Origin: Cryptomeria japonica
Lineage: Eukaryota; Streptophyta; Pinopsida; Cupressales; Cupressaceae
Direction: 5' to 3'
Length of the DNA: 64,000 nt
NCBI RefSeq assembly: GCF_030272615.1
Contig: NC_081409.1
Location: 18,292,260 to 18,356,259 of the forward strand
Shown here in pieces: positions 1-12,275 of this stretch (within the stretch, counting starts at the first letter, position 1; every line of letters starts with the position of its first letter). The notes beneath the pieces are model-generated. The model was given only the letters and a program-made list of their open reading frames with translations. It was not told where the DNA came from and ran no database searches. A program made the translations under genes and the position numbers.

Positions 1-475
1 CTGAAATTGAAGATCTGGAATCCTTGTGTAGAGACGAACAGATCCCCCTTCGTTTCGCGGATTTTTCGGAGGACCGTGTGCACGCCGGGCGCCATCGTCC
101 TGACAAATTTTGCTCAAATTTGCAGGACAGCACCGTATCGACATTTTACTGCTAATTTCAGGTCCGCAGCTTCATCCTATATCCCTATCTCAGTTTATAA
201 GCGAATCTTTGTCACTTTCTATGCATTCCTAGCTTAATTCTTCTATCAACATTCTTTACAAAAGAGGGTAGCCTTGCTTTCTTAACCCTTGAAACACATT
301 TAGCATCCAATCTTGCATTGTGTGGGATTGGATCTTGTGGGTTTCAACCCCTCTTTTGAATGTAAAGTCTCTCCCTTAAGTGAAAACCATCAACCCTAGT
401 GAACCTCCCTTCTCTCTCCTTGGAGTTGGAAGAGGGGAGAGCAACTAGGGTTCGATCACGATTTTCCGCTTTACA
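1..475 (+). mobile_element. 3' part of a GGACC-family LTR (copy E1), cut by window start
   Basis: The stretch matches, in reverse complement, the beginning of the LTRs of elements B and D: the GTGCACNCCGGGCGCCATCG block near 80-100, the CCCTTGAA block, and the last bases CCGCTTTACA at 466-475. It is therefore a plus-oriented LTR ending in CA at 475. No primer-binding site follows (ATATTGTATT), so it is a solo LTR or the 3' LTR of an element lying mostly outside the window. The small ORF across it is an LTR shadow, as the same peptide recurs in every copy. Confidence 0.8.
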
Positions 476-1282
476 ATATTGTATTGCACCAAGACTTATT
501 TTGTAATTGATTTAAATGTAATATCTTTTGGGAGTCGACCTAATGGTTAGGTCTTAAGTTTTGTATAAATAATTGTAAGATCTTATTTGGAAGAAGTGTG
601 TGTATGGGTTGAGATTATTGTGAAGAGCGAAAACAAGCAGATCCTTGTGCAAATCACGTAGATATCATCTGAAGGTTGAAGGAAAGAATGTTAAAGGTCA
701 TGAAGGTGTTTAGTCCTCATGCACAGAGCTTAAACTGGTATTGAATCCGGCATTAAAGATGCTAAATTGAAGCAGTACATTGATTATTGGATTTAACCAT
801 CCAACTGTGTAGTCAGTGAGACTCCTAATTTTGTGATTGAGCAATGAGCTCTAAGTGGTTGGCCTTTCTGCATATGCAAACCCCATTATTGTATTCACAT
901 ACTATCTGCAGTAGTATCATTTGATTGTGGGTAAGGTTTCCCACTATGGATTTTCCCCTTACATGGTTTCCACGTCAAAATCTATGTGTCATGTGTTGTG
1001 GATATTGTTTTTTGTTTTGTTTCATGCATTAAGTTGTACCGGTGTTACTATAATTGTTAATCTGTTTTACCGGCACTGAGTTTTAAGTTGGAGTAATCTA
1101 TTTTGGATTGCAATCTATTGACAACTAATTCACCCCCCCCCTCTTAGTTGTCCTTCCTAGTTCCTACCGGTATTACTATAATTGTTAATATGTTTTACCG
1201 GCACTGAGTTTTAAGTTGGAGTAATCTATTGACAACTGATTCACCCCCCCCCCCCCCCTCTTAGTTGTCCTTCCCAGTTCCT
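476..1282. repeat. Copia-LTR-like remnant with tandemly duplicated poly-C block
   Basis: No gene is seen. The text around 930-1000 (GGGTAAGGTTTCCCAC, then TGGTTTCCACGTCAAAA) looks like the U5 part of plant Copia LTRs. Two direct copies of a segment of about 110-130 bp follow, at about 1036-1165 and 1166-1282. Each holds TTTTACCGGCACTGAG, then ATTCAC followed by a C-run (9-10 C in the first, about 15 in the second) and CTCTTAGTTGTCCTTCC. The Copia assignment is inference from resemblance; the duplication is directly visible. Confidence 0.5.
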
Positions 1283-1780
1283 AACAATTAACCCTCAAAG
1301 TCTTCATAACCATTAATGGTTAACTCAACCTTCTTGTATGATTAGATACTTTCTCTCTAACTCAACCCTCATCTAACCCAAGGGTCTCATCAAGCATTCA
1401 TGTCTTTGACCTTGGTTATCCTTTTAACCCTTGCACAAGAGTTTACCCTTTGGGTAAAAGCTTTATCCAATGGATGACCCTAACCTAGCCTTAACCCTTA
1501 CCTCCTAAGGTAACCTTCATGTCTTCTCAAGCATTTAATGCTTCTTACATCTCCTCTCAAGCAATCTCTTGATGACAATCGTCACCATTTCATTAGTGAG
1601 AATTGTGAACATGGATTGATAACTTTCAATCCTGACCCTTGTTAAAATTATCCAATCTTGACCATCCATTGCCCTATTTTTTCTATAAATAGAGCTTTCA
1701 TTCTCTCATTTTGATATCTCCAAGTTTCATGCATCTTATCTATAGTCATTTTACTAATCATTTAGCCTCTCTTTGATAAA
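1283..1780 (+). repeat. LTR/U3-like sequence, interrupted by LTR E2
   Basis: No ORF of substance. The segment is rich in short imperfect repeats of AACCCTT/CTCAAGCA type and ends with a TATA-like box followed by a CT-rich stretch, as in the U3-R part of a plant LTR. It appears to continue after LTR E2 at 2964 (TAGCATATCCATG) to about 3340. Family not recognised. Confidence 0.35.
1684..1693 (+). promoter_or_regulatory. TATA-like box in LTR-like sequence
   Basis: TATAAATAGA sits about 30 bp before a pyrimidine-rich stretch (CATTCTCTCATTTTG), the usual arrangement of a plant RNA polymerase II core promoter. It probably belonged to the retroelement U3 into which LTR E2 inserted. Activity is unknown. 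Confidence 0.35.
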
Positions 1781-2963
1781 TGTAGTCAAAATTGCGACAC
1801 TTGCAATTTCGACTACATTTGGGTCTTCACGATGGCGGCGCAATGTTGAACCTGAATGGAGACCCTGAAACCTGTTTGCGAAATCAAAAACTGCATCTTT
1901 CTGCACCTTGGCCTAATCCTCCTTGCACCCTGTTGTCCTGGGAGGTGGGACCATGGCGCCCAGCGCCCTGGTCCCTGGCCCTATTTTGGGCCCGGTCTCT
2001 TGTTGGGCATCGGGTCTTCAAGTTTGCAATTTGGAAAATAATGTTCCTAGGTCAGCCTAAGGTCGGAAAAATCAGTCTCCTAACCCTAATTGACAAGTAT
2101 ATAAACTACATTTTCCCTCCCAGGAAAAGGAGGAGGAAAAACATATGTATGCAAGAGGCGGAAGTGATAGGCAAACATTCAAACATTCAAACATTCAAGC
2201 ATTCAAGCATCCCTTCAAGCAATTGAGCATTCTAGGTCTCCATTCAAGGCTAGGTGTTGCATTCAAGACAAGGATTCAACCATTGAAGAGGAGATCACAT
2301 ACAACATCATTACACCTTCGCATGTAAGAATACAAACATTCTTACAAAAAGGTATCGGTACTTGATTACATTACAAACATTTACATTTACAACATTCTCA
2401 TTTCTTGGTTAATTCCAAAAACCGGGGTTTGACCTAAAGGCAAACCCCTAATCCCTAACCCCCCAATCGTCCTCTCTTTTTTGTGTGTAGGTTGCCGGTA
2501 CATGGCTGTAATTGAAGATCTGGAATCCTTGTGCAGAGACGAACAAATCCCCCTTCGTTTCGCGGATTTTGCGGAGGACCGTGTGCACTCCGGGCGCCAT
2601 CGTCTTGTCAACTTTCGCTCAAACTTGCAGGACAGCATCGTCTCGACATTTTACTGCTAATTTCAGGTCTGTAGCTTCATCCCATATCCCAATCTCCATC
2701 TACAAGCGAATCTTTCTTACTTTACATACACTCCTAGTTCAATCCTTCTATCTACATTCTTTACAAAAGAGGGTATCCTTGCTGTCTCAACCCTTGAAAA
2801 TCATTTAGAATCCAGTCCTGCATTGTGTGGGATTGGATCTTGTGGGTTTCAACCCCTCTTTTGAATGTAAAGTCTCTCTCAAGTGAAAACCGTCAATCCT
2901 AGTGACCTCCTTTCTCTCTCCATGGAGTGGGGGAACACCTAGGGTTCGATTTTCCGCTTTACA
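1781..2963 (+). mobile_element. GGACC-family LTR, plus orientation (copy E2)
   Basis: It starts TGTAGTCAAAATTGCGACAC and ends CCGCTTTACA, the mirror of the B and D LTR ends, so the full LTR (about 1.18 kb) is present with TG...CA termini. It contains the GGACCATGGCGCCCAGCGCC hairpin once (about 1950-1975) and a run of 8-bp ATTCAAAC/ATTCAAGC units at about 2172-2215. Flanks are ATAAA and ATAGC, which do not match as a 5-bp duplication. It is either an old solo LTR with a mutated TSD or a recombination product. Confidence 0.8.
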
Positions 2964-3899
2964 ATAGCATATCCATGTTAGTCTAGTATATCATGCTAGG
3001 ATAAGTTCACTAATCCTTTATCTTATCATCACCTTTTATGCTAGTTTAAATCATCATAGATTCAATATCATACATATCTAGGAATGCATTCATGGTAAAT
3101 TAATCAAACATCACTCATTCTTGGAGTTGTCATTCCTAAGTCACTTTGCTCAGTGATCTAAGAGAAAAGGCATTCACTTGAGGGATCCTATGAGATAGAG
3201 AACAATGGAACACCCCTTGGGAAGTTGAGCTATTCAATATAGCTCCCATAACTTGCACCAAGAGTCCCATTGGTGTGTGGATCTTTTGAAACATGACTTT
3301 TGTGTTTCTGTACCCCACATTTCCCGCACACAATAAGAATTGTACAGACCTTCCAAACTTAGACTACACCATCAACCAATTTTGATATGTTACAAATCAC
3401 TCTCTCATTATGTATAAGATATACAACTTTATTTGGACACCTTAATTCATCTTTTTTAATTGAATAGGAAGCTTCCACAACTCTTTTGTCACACTTTCTT
3501 GACAATCACACTAGGAATGGACCTAGATCAACAATATATATGCATTGCAATGATAATTACATTCACAAGTTAACCTAAGACATAATTAAAATATCTGCAA
3601 GTCGAGCACAAATAAATTCCTTAAACAAACATGTAGTTGGCTTGGTCTTAAAGCCCACACGGTACACTAGGAGTAGGAACACACTATGTGTTATTGTAGT
3701 GTTGTAAATCATACTCCTTTATTAGTATATCCAATTTCGCACTCTCCTAGCACTCATTTTAGTATTTCCCATTACTCTATACATTATAGGACCTTTATTG
3801 TAATTAATTAATATTTAATTCATCATCACACTATTATTTGGGCCCTTAAATCTAGGTTTGCCCATTATCCTTTATTATCCTTTATCCTACTTCAATTTC
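2964..3899. other. Non-coding AT-rich DNA, part likely the rest of the LTR split by E2
   Basis: No convincing gene. Up to about 3340 the text looks like the continuation of the LTR-like sequence left of E2, ending near CCCCACATTTCCCGCACACA. Beyond that I see nothing recognisable. Confidence 0.3.
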
Positions 3900-5195
3900 A
3901 ACTTCCAAAACATATTACACATATCTATACCTCTTGTTTTCAGCCACTAAGCTGGAATTGGCATTAGAACCCCATTATCTTGCATTCTTAGAAATTCGAG
4001 ATAAAGTTGTCTAGATCAGGTTGGTCACAGCCCCTTGGTCCCATATTTTTTTCCCTGAATTTTGGGAGGATAATAAGGTGGTCCTACGCTATTCAAATCT
4101 AGCTCCATGTGAAAATATACTAAATCTATGTCGGTCTAAAGGTGATTTTAATTATGAAATCCATATATAAGGCATCCATGTCAACTCATTTTCAACATCT
4201 CATCTCATGCTAGCATTATCATCCCATTCAAGAGCAATTTTTCTTTCTCAAAGGCACATTTGATACAAGGAGCAACTAACTATTTCAAAACATCTTCATA
4301 TTATGTTTCAATTATGATTTCATGGTATATTTTATGTGATTTATCATGTTATTGCATCAACACATGGAGGACTTATCCTAAGAGAATTGCATCACCTATT
4401 GAGGGTATAAACATCTACATTCAAGCATTTCAATTTCAGATCTAGCCTTGCCCTCAAAAGGCAAGTTTTTCCAATTCAATTCAAGTTCAATTTTTATTTT
4501 AATTAGGGTTAATTCTAAACCTAGGGTTTGACCTATGTAAACCCCTATCCACAACACCCTTTTTTTCCTCTTGTGTGCAGCTAGAGGTACCCAATGAAGC
4601 TAGGAAGATTAGAAAGCAACCAAGACCCTAGAGCAAAGCGCCCAACCAAATTTTATTAGGAAGTGCATGCACCATGGCACTTTGGGTGCCATGGTCCTAA
4701 ACTAAGACATTCTAGGCGCTATGGTCCTCCTAGCACAAGTCCAAAGTTGATTGGGAGCAGTTACAGTGTCTTAGGGACCTACTTTCAAACCTGTGTTCAG
4801 AAATTCAACTGCTTGGATAGGGATATGCCCTGAACACTATCAATACATCAATTTCAGCTGAATTTTCAAGAAAAGGTGCACTTTTGAATTTCCTTTTCAT
4901 TTTTGTACATGTTCTAAAGTTTCTATTTCAATATTAGGTAGCATAATCAATCCAAGTTGTTAGTTCATGCATGTACATTCTCACCCTAGATTTGGAATTC
5001 AATTTACATCCTTTCAATTGTGTTTTCAACTCAAACAAAGGAGTAGAATACAATTAGTATCCAACCCTCTTCCTAATAGAATTGAGGTTGGATCTATTTA
5101 GTTCACTTTCGTTTTAATGTGATGTATGTGGGAGTTCAGTCATTTCCTCATCTACAAAGTTTAACTTATGAAACCCTAAACTTTCCTACCTTACA
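3900..5195 (+). mobile_element. Decayed 5' LTR of a GGACC-family relative (element F)
   Basis: The right end is firm: ...CCTACCTTACA at 5195 is followed by TTT and a TGGTGAAC primer site, exactly the spacing at the 5' LTR of element B. Inside are diverged counterparts of family blocks: GGGTTTGACCTATGTAAACCCC near 4525, CCATGGCACTTTGGGTGCCATGGTCC near 4673, and a degenerate copy of the block before the LTR end. The left end is not determined; 3900 is a guess. Confidence 0.5.
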
Positions 5196-5198
5196 TTT

Positions 5199-5211
5199 TG
5201 GTGAACTTGAC
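5199..5211 (+). promoter_or_regulatory. Primer-binding site of decayed element F
   Basis: TGGTGAACTTGAC, three bases after the LTR end, matches the first eight bases of the element B site (TGGTGAACCCGACGTGAA) and then diverges. This identifies F as an old plus-strand member of the same retrotransposon family. Confidence 0.55.
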
Positions 5212-5328
5212 TAATCTAAAAATTGCATATCTTCTAATATTAAATCTGATTTTGCATAAATGTATTCCTTACATTGGTGAACATTGCTTTGGTTACATCT
5301 TCCCATGGCATATGAGTGTCTTGTCTAG

Positions 5329-6064
5329 TTGATATCTTCTTTTGCTATTTCAATTTTAAGTTTTAATCAAGATGTTCATGATGTTTCATTTCATACATAT
5401 GATGATAACTTATCTCTTCCTTTAATCCATAGCTATGATTTACTCTCTCCCAAAATTGGTCCCACCTATGAGAACACTTTGGTGCAAGAAGAAACTATGA
5501 CCACTTCTTTCAAAGATCTCCCTCCCAAGGATGAAGCTTTGAAGAATGGTGTTCATACTTCTTCTAGAAAGCATCTTCCCCATGAGGATCATTTTGTGCA
5601 AGAGGATGATATTGTGGCTATCTCTCCTAATGATAAAAAAACTTATTTTTTATTTCAATGACCTTTCCCCTGGAGATGAAGCATTAATGAGTTATGTTTT
5701 TCCCTCTCCTAAAGTTTGTCTTAATCAAAAAGATAACTTGGAGAAAAAGGATGATACCATTTCCCTTCATGATGGTATTTCCAATGCTCTCCCTCCCAAA
5801 AATGAAGCTTCAATGAATAAAGAACCTAACCAAGATCAAATAAATGCTATCCATGTTGTTGAGAAGCCTAAAATTGTTGTCCACCTTTGTCAAGATTTCC
5901 CTCAACCTCAAAAGAAAGTAGTCATTGTTGTTAACATCCACACGTTCCCTCTAGCTACCACACGTTATCCTTCTCTGGTGCATCAATCTAAAACATTGAC
6001 CAACAAACACACTATTAACACTTTGTCATCTCTAACTCTCTATCCTCTTGATAAAATTCGTTGA
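5329..6064 (+). pseudogene. Broken internal ORFs of element F, function not recognised
   Basis: Two overlapping open frames (5329-5661 and about 5546-6064) read as one acidic, Pro/Asp/Glu-rich protein that changes frame near the A-run at 5634-5650. The protein repeats a P-P-K-D-E-A-like phrase three times about 40-60 residues apart (DLPPKDEAL, DLSPGDEAL, ALPPKNEAS). No reverse transcriptase, integrase, zinc knuckle or protease motif is visible. Its position, 130 bp after an LTR and PBS, suggests a decayed gag or leader-encoded protein. It could also be chance coding in a repeat. Confidence 0.35.
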
Positions 6065-6441
6065 AACTCTAAAATATGTTATTCGATATGTGGTTTTACA
6101 TTAGTTCCAGATTGCAAGCTATAAATATTGATTGTATAGAGCCAAACAATATGACAATGCAACTGAGTGCACATATTATTTATGAGCAATAGACCTCAGA
6201 AACCTATTGTGAATACTTCTAGATAAGAGCATATGTGTTATGCACTCAAGAAATACTAATACCAAGGCTTATTAAGAGAGATATTAAACATACTTGTCAT
6301 TTTGAAACTCAAATGCTCTGATATGACAAGACAATAATTGCAATCTTTTAGACGCCTTGACATCAATGACAATATTGACCATCACATTTGCAACCAATGA
6401 CAACCCTTTGCTCAAAAATACTAGTAATCACACTCTATTTT
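6065..6441. other. AT-rich flank of element C, no gene
   Basis: Nothing recognisable. It ends with ATTTT at 6437-6441, the left target-site duplication of element C. Confidence 0.4.
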
Positions 6442-6918
6442 TGATTTAGAGCGTCATGGAACCTCCCACAAAAACATTGCAGCTTATCATTCTTACTTCT
6501 TCAAAAACTCAAGTCTTCTTGTTTCACCTTCCTTCACTAGGCTTCACCAAGATGCCCAAATAGAACTCTCAACCTCACCAACTTGTTCCAACACATCCTA
6601 GGGTCTCTACATACCCTATTCCACTTTACCCAATAGGATTCACTCACCCTATCAACTAGTTAACTCACAAACCCTTACCCGAGTCCCTAAATAGGCCAAT
6701 TCCCTAATAGCCCTATTCAGCGGGTATTCTAACCTTTACTCACAATAATCCCAAAACACTTGAAAAATAAATTATATATCTAGATACCCTTTTGGAATTT
6801 ACACAGCATATGTGAAAATAAATTATTTATCTTTTGGACGAAATACTCAGACCAGCACCCTGCTACATACCAACTAGGCCCAATTAGCCCTCTTTTTCAA
6901 AGCAAGTATCAACAAATG
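6442..6918 (-). repeat. Left (3') LTR of element C, first part
   Basis: Aligns with 35159-35637 of the right LTR (shared blocks ACATTGCAGCTTATCATTCT and TTCACCTTCCTTCACTAGGC). It breaks at AAATG (6914-6918) where element B begins; the second part resumes at 16164. Confidence 0.88.
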
Positions 6919-8181
6919 TGTAAAGCGGAAAAATCGAACCCTAGTTGTTCTCCCTTCCCCAACTCCAAGGAGAGAGAAGGGAGAGTCACTAGGGTTGATG
7001 GTTTTCACTTAGGAGAGACTTTACATTCAAAAGAGGGGTTGAAACCCACAAGATCCAATCCCACGCAATGCAAGATTGGATTCTATATGAGTTTCAAGGG
7101 TTAAGACATCAAGGATACCCTCTTTTGTAAAGAATGTAGATAGAAAGATTGAACTAGGAATACATGTAAAGTAGGAAAGATTCGCTTATAAACAGAGATA
7201 GGGATATGGGATGAAGCTGCAGACCTGGAATTAGCAGTAAAATGTCGAGACGGTGTTGTCCTGCAAATTTGAGCGAAAGTTGACGGGACGATGGCGCCCG
7301 GCGTGCACACGGTCCTCCGAAAAATCCGCGAAACGAAGGGGGATCCGTTCGTCTCTGCACAAGGATTCCAGATCTTCAATTATAGCCGCGTACCTGCAAC
7401 CTACACACAGAAAAGAGAGGACGATTGGGGGGTTAGGGATGAGGGGTTTGCCTTTAGGTCAAACCCCGATTTTGGAATTAACCAAGAAATGAGAATGTAG
7501 TAAATGTAAATGTTTGTAATGTAAACAAGTACTGATACCTTGTTGTAAGAATGTTTGTATTCTTACATGCGAAGGTGTAATGTATGTAGTATGTTGTATG
7601 TTGTATGTGATCTCCTCTTCAATGGTTGAATCCTTGTCTTGAATGCAACACTTAGCCTTGAATGGAGACTTATAATGCTCAATTGCTTGAAGGAATGCTT
7701 GAATGCTTGAATGTTTGACTATCGCTTTCGCCTTTTGTTCTTGCTTATTTCCTTTTTTTTTACCTCCTCAAATGGGAGAGGAAATGTAGTTTATATACTT
7801 GTCAATTAGGGCTAATAGACTGATTTTCCCGACCTTGGGCCGACCAGGAAACAATATTTTCCAATTTGCAAACTTAAAGACCCGAAGCCCCAAAAGAGAC
7901 CGGGCCCAAAATAGGGCCAAGGACCAGGGCGTTGGGCGCCATGGTCCTGGGGGACCAGAGCGCTGGGCACCCTAGTCCAAAAGGACCAGGGCGCTGGGCG
8001 CCATGGTCCCACCTCCCGGGACAGCAGGGTGCAAGGAGGGATCAGGCCAGGGTGCTGAAAAATGCAGTTTTTGATGTCATGAACAAGTTTCGGGGTCTCC
8101 ATTCAGGTTTCGTGTTGCATCGCCATTGTGAAGACCCAAATGCAGTTGAAATTGCAAGTGTCGCAATTTTAGGATGCTACA
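6919..8181 (-). repeat. Left (3') LTR of element B
   Basis: TG...CA ends, 1263 bp. It contains two or three GGACCAGGGCGCTGGGCGCC hairpin units near 7920-8010 and short GAATGCTT repeats near 7690-7720. The small ORFs in it recur in every copy of the family and are not genes. Confidence 0.9.
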
Positions 8182-8196
8182 TTTAGCCCCCACTTT
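8182..8196 (-). promoter_or_regulatory. Polypurine tract of element B
   Basis: Read on the minus strand as AAAGTGGGGGCTAAA directly before the 3' LTR start TGTAGC. This is the expected primer for plus-strand DNA synthesis. Confidence 0.8.
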
Positions 8197-8921
8197 AGCG
8201 AGAGTATAAGCATACGCTCATATTTCCGGTAAAGTACAAGGAAACAACATTGAAAAACTTTCACCACGTCAAGGAGGCAAGATACACCAAGCCCCCAGTG
8301 GACTAAGGATCTTACGACTTCGATTGAGAAAATAAAAGGGAAGATCACGAGGGAGAACCATGACTGTCAGTAGTAAGGTTCTCTCACTATGAGTCATGCA
8401 AGAAAGATATCAAAAATTTTCAAGGCAAAGCTAAATTTGTCAAGAAATTTTCAAGTATCTTGAAAAGATATGAACGGGATGTATGCCCCCCTCCGTTAAA
8501 GCAATCGCACACGCCTCACCGGGGGTGATTGCTTTAAGGTAGTGATACATATAAGAAATGAGAAAGGAGCACGTTATCACAAGGATTTAGCCCCCAAGTG
8601 TGAGATAAGCCCAAGGATAATAGACACAAAACACAAAGCACAAGATGACTTCGCTTTCCTCGGGGTCAGTATGCTGTATGATAATTCATGTATATCATAT
8701 GTATGTATGCATAATTGTTCTTCATTCCCCAATCAAGGAAGGTCACCTAGAAGAAGGGAACACATGTGTCTTTTGAGTCAACATGAGAGAGACTAAAAGA
8801 GATCTCAATGTTTTGCATCGTCCTCAAGTAGACAACACCAAGGACAACAAATAGAAGAATGAGAGTAACACATAGAAGAAGTAACAAAAGAGAGGAGGAG
8901 AGAGTCGGCTATGCTAATGAA

Positions 8922-11900
8922 CTAGTCTAGCATGTCATCTACCCCCCGATCTTGCTGATCAATATTTCGGGAAGGTAGGAAACACACTAGAGGAGAAACA
9001 TCCAACACAGCAGATGGAGCTATCACAAGATCCAAACAAGGGCTATGTTCATATCCCAAGCCATGGTGTTCTTGTCTAGGAGCTAGGATAAGTGCTTTAG
9101 AAAATTCGTTAGATAAATGGTTATCAACATCAACATATTCATATTCACTATCAGAATGAACAAGAGTAACATTTTCATCATGAATAACATTTTCATCTAT
9201 ATCATCATCAAGATTTATAAAAATAGGATCTTTAATTCGCACAGGATCAAGACCATCATGCATCTTATATTTAGGAGATTTTGGCTCAATCGTCAGCTGA
9301 GGAGAAAATGGAATAATATTAGTTGAAGGTGTTTTTGGGGTTTGCAAAGTTTGAGAAGCAGTTGCCTGAGCTCTAAGACGACGCTTTCGTCGGCGTTCAC
9401 GTGCAGAACGATTTCATCTAGTCTTAGTAGGAAGTTGAGAAGATTGAGGAGGAGGAATGTTCTCATCCTTATCACTTGGGTGTTTAGGTTGTCGTCTCTT
9501 AGGTTGAACAATAGGAGAAGAGGAAGGTCTCTTCTCTCCATAAGAGGAAGGAGGAGGAACTGCTCCATATAAGGGAGGAATATTCGGTTTAGGAAGGAGA
9601 CCAAGTCCATCATGACGAGGAGGTATAGGTCTACTTTTAGAAAGTTTATTAGATATAGGCATAGTCACATTCATAGGGATGGGTTGGGAATCTTCTTGAG
9701 GAAAGACATTAGTTTTATCTTTCAAAGGAAGAACTTCCTTCTCAAGAACAATAGGAATGTCAAGTTTGGGTGTTCTAGGTTCACTTAGAGATAGGATCAT
9801 ATCTTTTTTCCACTTTTGATAAGATTTGAAAAGATGATCACTTCGCGGAGGAAGAGATTGGAATTGTTTAGGCCAAAAGTAATCAATAGGAACGCTAGAA
9901 GTTCTTTCAGCTGGTTTAAAGAGACTATGATTGACAGTAACAACTTCACCATTATGGGGAAATTTCAAACACTTGTGAATAGGAGAAGCAATAGCTTTCA
10001 TGGAAGATAGCCAAGGATAGCCTAGCTTCACACGAAATTGTTCGGATGATGGAATAATAGCAAAGCTCACATCAAGGGATTTGTTATGAACCTCAATAGG
10101 TAATGTAATAGAACCAATTGCAGGAGAAGAAAATGCATCAAATAATTTCACAACCACATTTGTTTCGTCATAGATCACTTGATTCAATTGCAAAGTAAAA
10201 AGAAATTCTTCGGTAATGACATTAATCATACAAGAAGGATCAATAAGCACTCCACGGAAAGGTGTATTCTTGACTTTTGCAACTATATATAAAGGACCAT
10301 CAGGTGCCGTGATAGTTTAACTGGAATCAAATGTGATGGAAGGTTCTTTAGGGATTTTCTGCTGCTCTACAAAGTTAATCACATTCGGAGTCATCGACAC
10401 AAGATCATCAGGTGAGACAGAGGAATCATTAGTATCAATCGCATTAGAGGTATGAGAAGGTAATGGATCAGTAAAAATCTAAAGATTTTGGTTAGGAGGA
10501 GCTACAGATGTATTGCCTTTATCATTCACTCTAGAAACAGAAATAGTATTATTATCAATCAAATCTTGAATTTTACCCTTTAAAGCAAAACATTTTTCAG
10601 TATCATGCCCAGGATGACGATGAAATTGACAAAAAGATTTGTTATCAAAGTAGGGTGAATTAATCTTTGCAAGATCTATTTGCCTTATAGGAGGAAGAGT
10701 AAGCACATTTTGTTCCAATAACTTATTCATAATACTATGCAATGATTCATTCAAAGGAGTGAACTTTCTTTCTTTCTTGAAAAACTTAGAAATAGGAGGC
10801 ACACCTGATGCCGCATTCACATTGTTGTTGATGATGTTTTCATTGAATTTAATGGACTCTCTGTTCGGTTTAAACTTCCCAAATGGTTGTTGACTACTAT
10901 CACCCTTATCACTCGGAGCCATAGGATTTGCTTGTTCCATTTGACTCACAGTCAGTTGATAATTGTGAAGAGTTGCGCACAACTGTTGGAAAGAAGTAAA
11001 CTCAGAAAACAAAAGTTTTTCTCTAATATCTTTTTGTAAATTAGAAATAAAGATTCTTTGAATATCATTGTCAGGTACTGGAAAAGAAATTTGAGCATAC
11101 AAATGCTTATATCTACCAATGATATCAGTCACTTTTTCTTTAACACCTTGTTTACAATTCATTAAATCAATTAAAGTAACTTAAGGACTTATATTGTTTT
11201 GAAATTGTTGAATAAAAGCATTTGCAAGTTGTTCGAAAGAAGTAATAGAATAAGAAGGCAACGAGCAATACCATTGTAGGGCTTTATCTCTTAATGTTCT
11301 AGTAAACAGTTTTGCAAGCAACCTTTGGTCATAAGCAAAATCAGTACATATTGTTTGAAAGGTCTTAACATGTGTTAGAGGATCACCCTTACCATTATAA
11401 AGCTCCAAATGCGGAATTTCAACATGTTTAGGGGGGATAGCTCGAACAATGTCAAGAGAAAGTGGGCTCGCAACATCAAATGTGGGCACACTAAACTTAG
11501 ATTGATTCATAGAGGCAATTTGTTGTTGTAAAGAAGAGACAGTTTGTGCAAGATTGTTAATGGTCGCTTCAGTCGAAGAGTTCATATTAGATGGGTTAGA
11601 TTGTGATGGAGGTGTTATGTTATTGAAAGAAGGTAGAGAGTAAGGTGGTGGGACACTATGATAGTTAGTCATAGGAGATGATTGGAAAGGAGGAACACTA
11701 CAAGGAGGAATGGAAGGGTTAAATGAATTGCCCCCTTGCGTCATGTTTATTTGTGGAGATATAATAGGGACACTCATTGAAGGAATGAATGAAGAAGTTG
11801 GATTGAATGAAGGAAGAGGGTTGATTGAAGAAGAGGGATTGCCCCCATGACTTGTGATCATAGGAGAAATGTCTTGTATTGAAGTAGTCATTATGTTTGA

Positions 11901-12275
11901 TGTAAAAGTAGGCATGCTAGCAATAGGAGTTGTCAAAGGAATAGAATGATTAACTTGAGTAGGAGGTTGTGTATAACCTAAGGTTTCGGCACAACTCTTC
12001 ATAGGCATCACATTTGAATCCACAATGTTTGCAATACCACGCAAAATATCAATTCCATTCTTATCACTTTGAACCATACGCTTTAGACCCTCAATTAAAG
12101 GAAGAGCTTGACTATCGGGGTATTCTTGAGACATCCATTGTCGAAAATCATCAAATTGGTTATCCAATTTTGAAAGTTGTTCTACAGAAACCTCATGGAG
12201 AGCTTCTTCATCATTAAGAGGATTAGAGGAATTACCCATGTCCTCGTTAAAAAGGCCATTAAAATTAGGTTCCAT
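8922..12275 (-). pseudogene. Gag-protease polyprotein of element B, broken by four in-frame stops
   Basis: One frame runs from the ATG at 12275 to TAG at 8922-8924 (about 1118 codons), interrupted by TAA (11181-11183), TAG (10479-10481), TAA (10317-10319) and TGA (9414-9416). The first 364 codons are Ser/Pro/Asn-rich, then carry a retrotransposon Gag core (GDPLTHVKTFQ, DKALQWYCSLP) that continues past the first stop. A Cys/His knuckle (CQFHRHPGHDTEKC) lies near 10600-10640. A retropepsin-like fold follows at about 9930-10260, with D-P-S where an active protease has D-S/T-G, so activity is doubtful. The rest is Pro-rich. No reverse transcriptase, RNase H or integrase motif is present. All segments stay in frame, so decay was by point mutation. 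Confidence 0.8.

Noticed and set aside
1-2963. E1 and E2 as the two LTRs of one element
   Set aside because: No primer site follows 475, no purine tract precedes 1781, and flanking bases do not match.
7101-7379. ORFs beginning MKIWNPC (also at 7, 2512, 13713, 14355)
   Set aside because: They recur only inside copies of one LTR, in both window orientations, with stops and variants following LTR divergence; repeat shadows.
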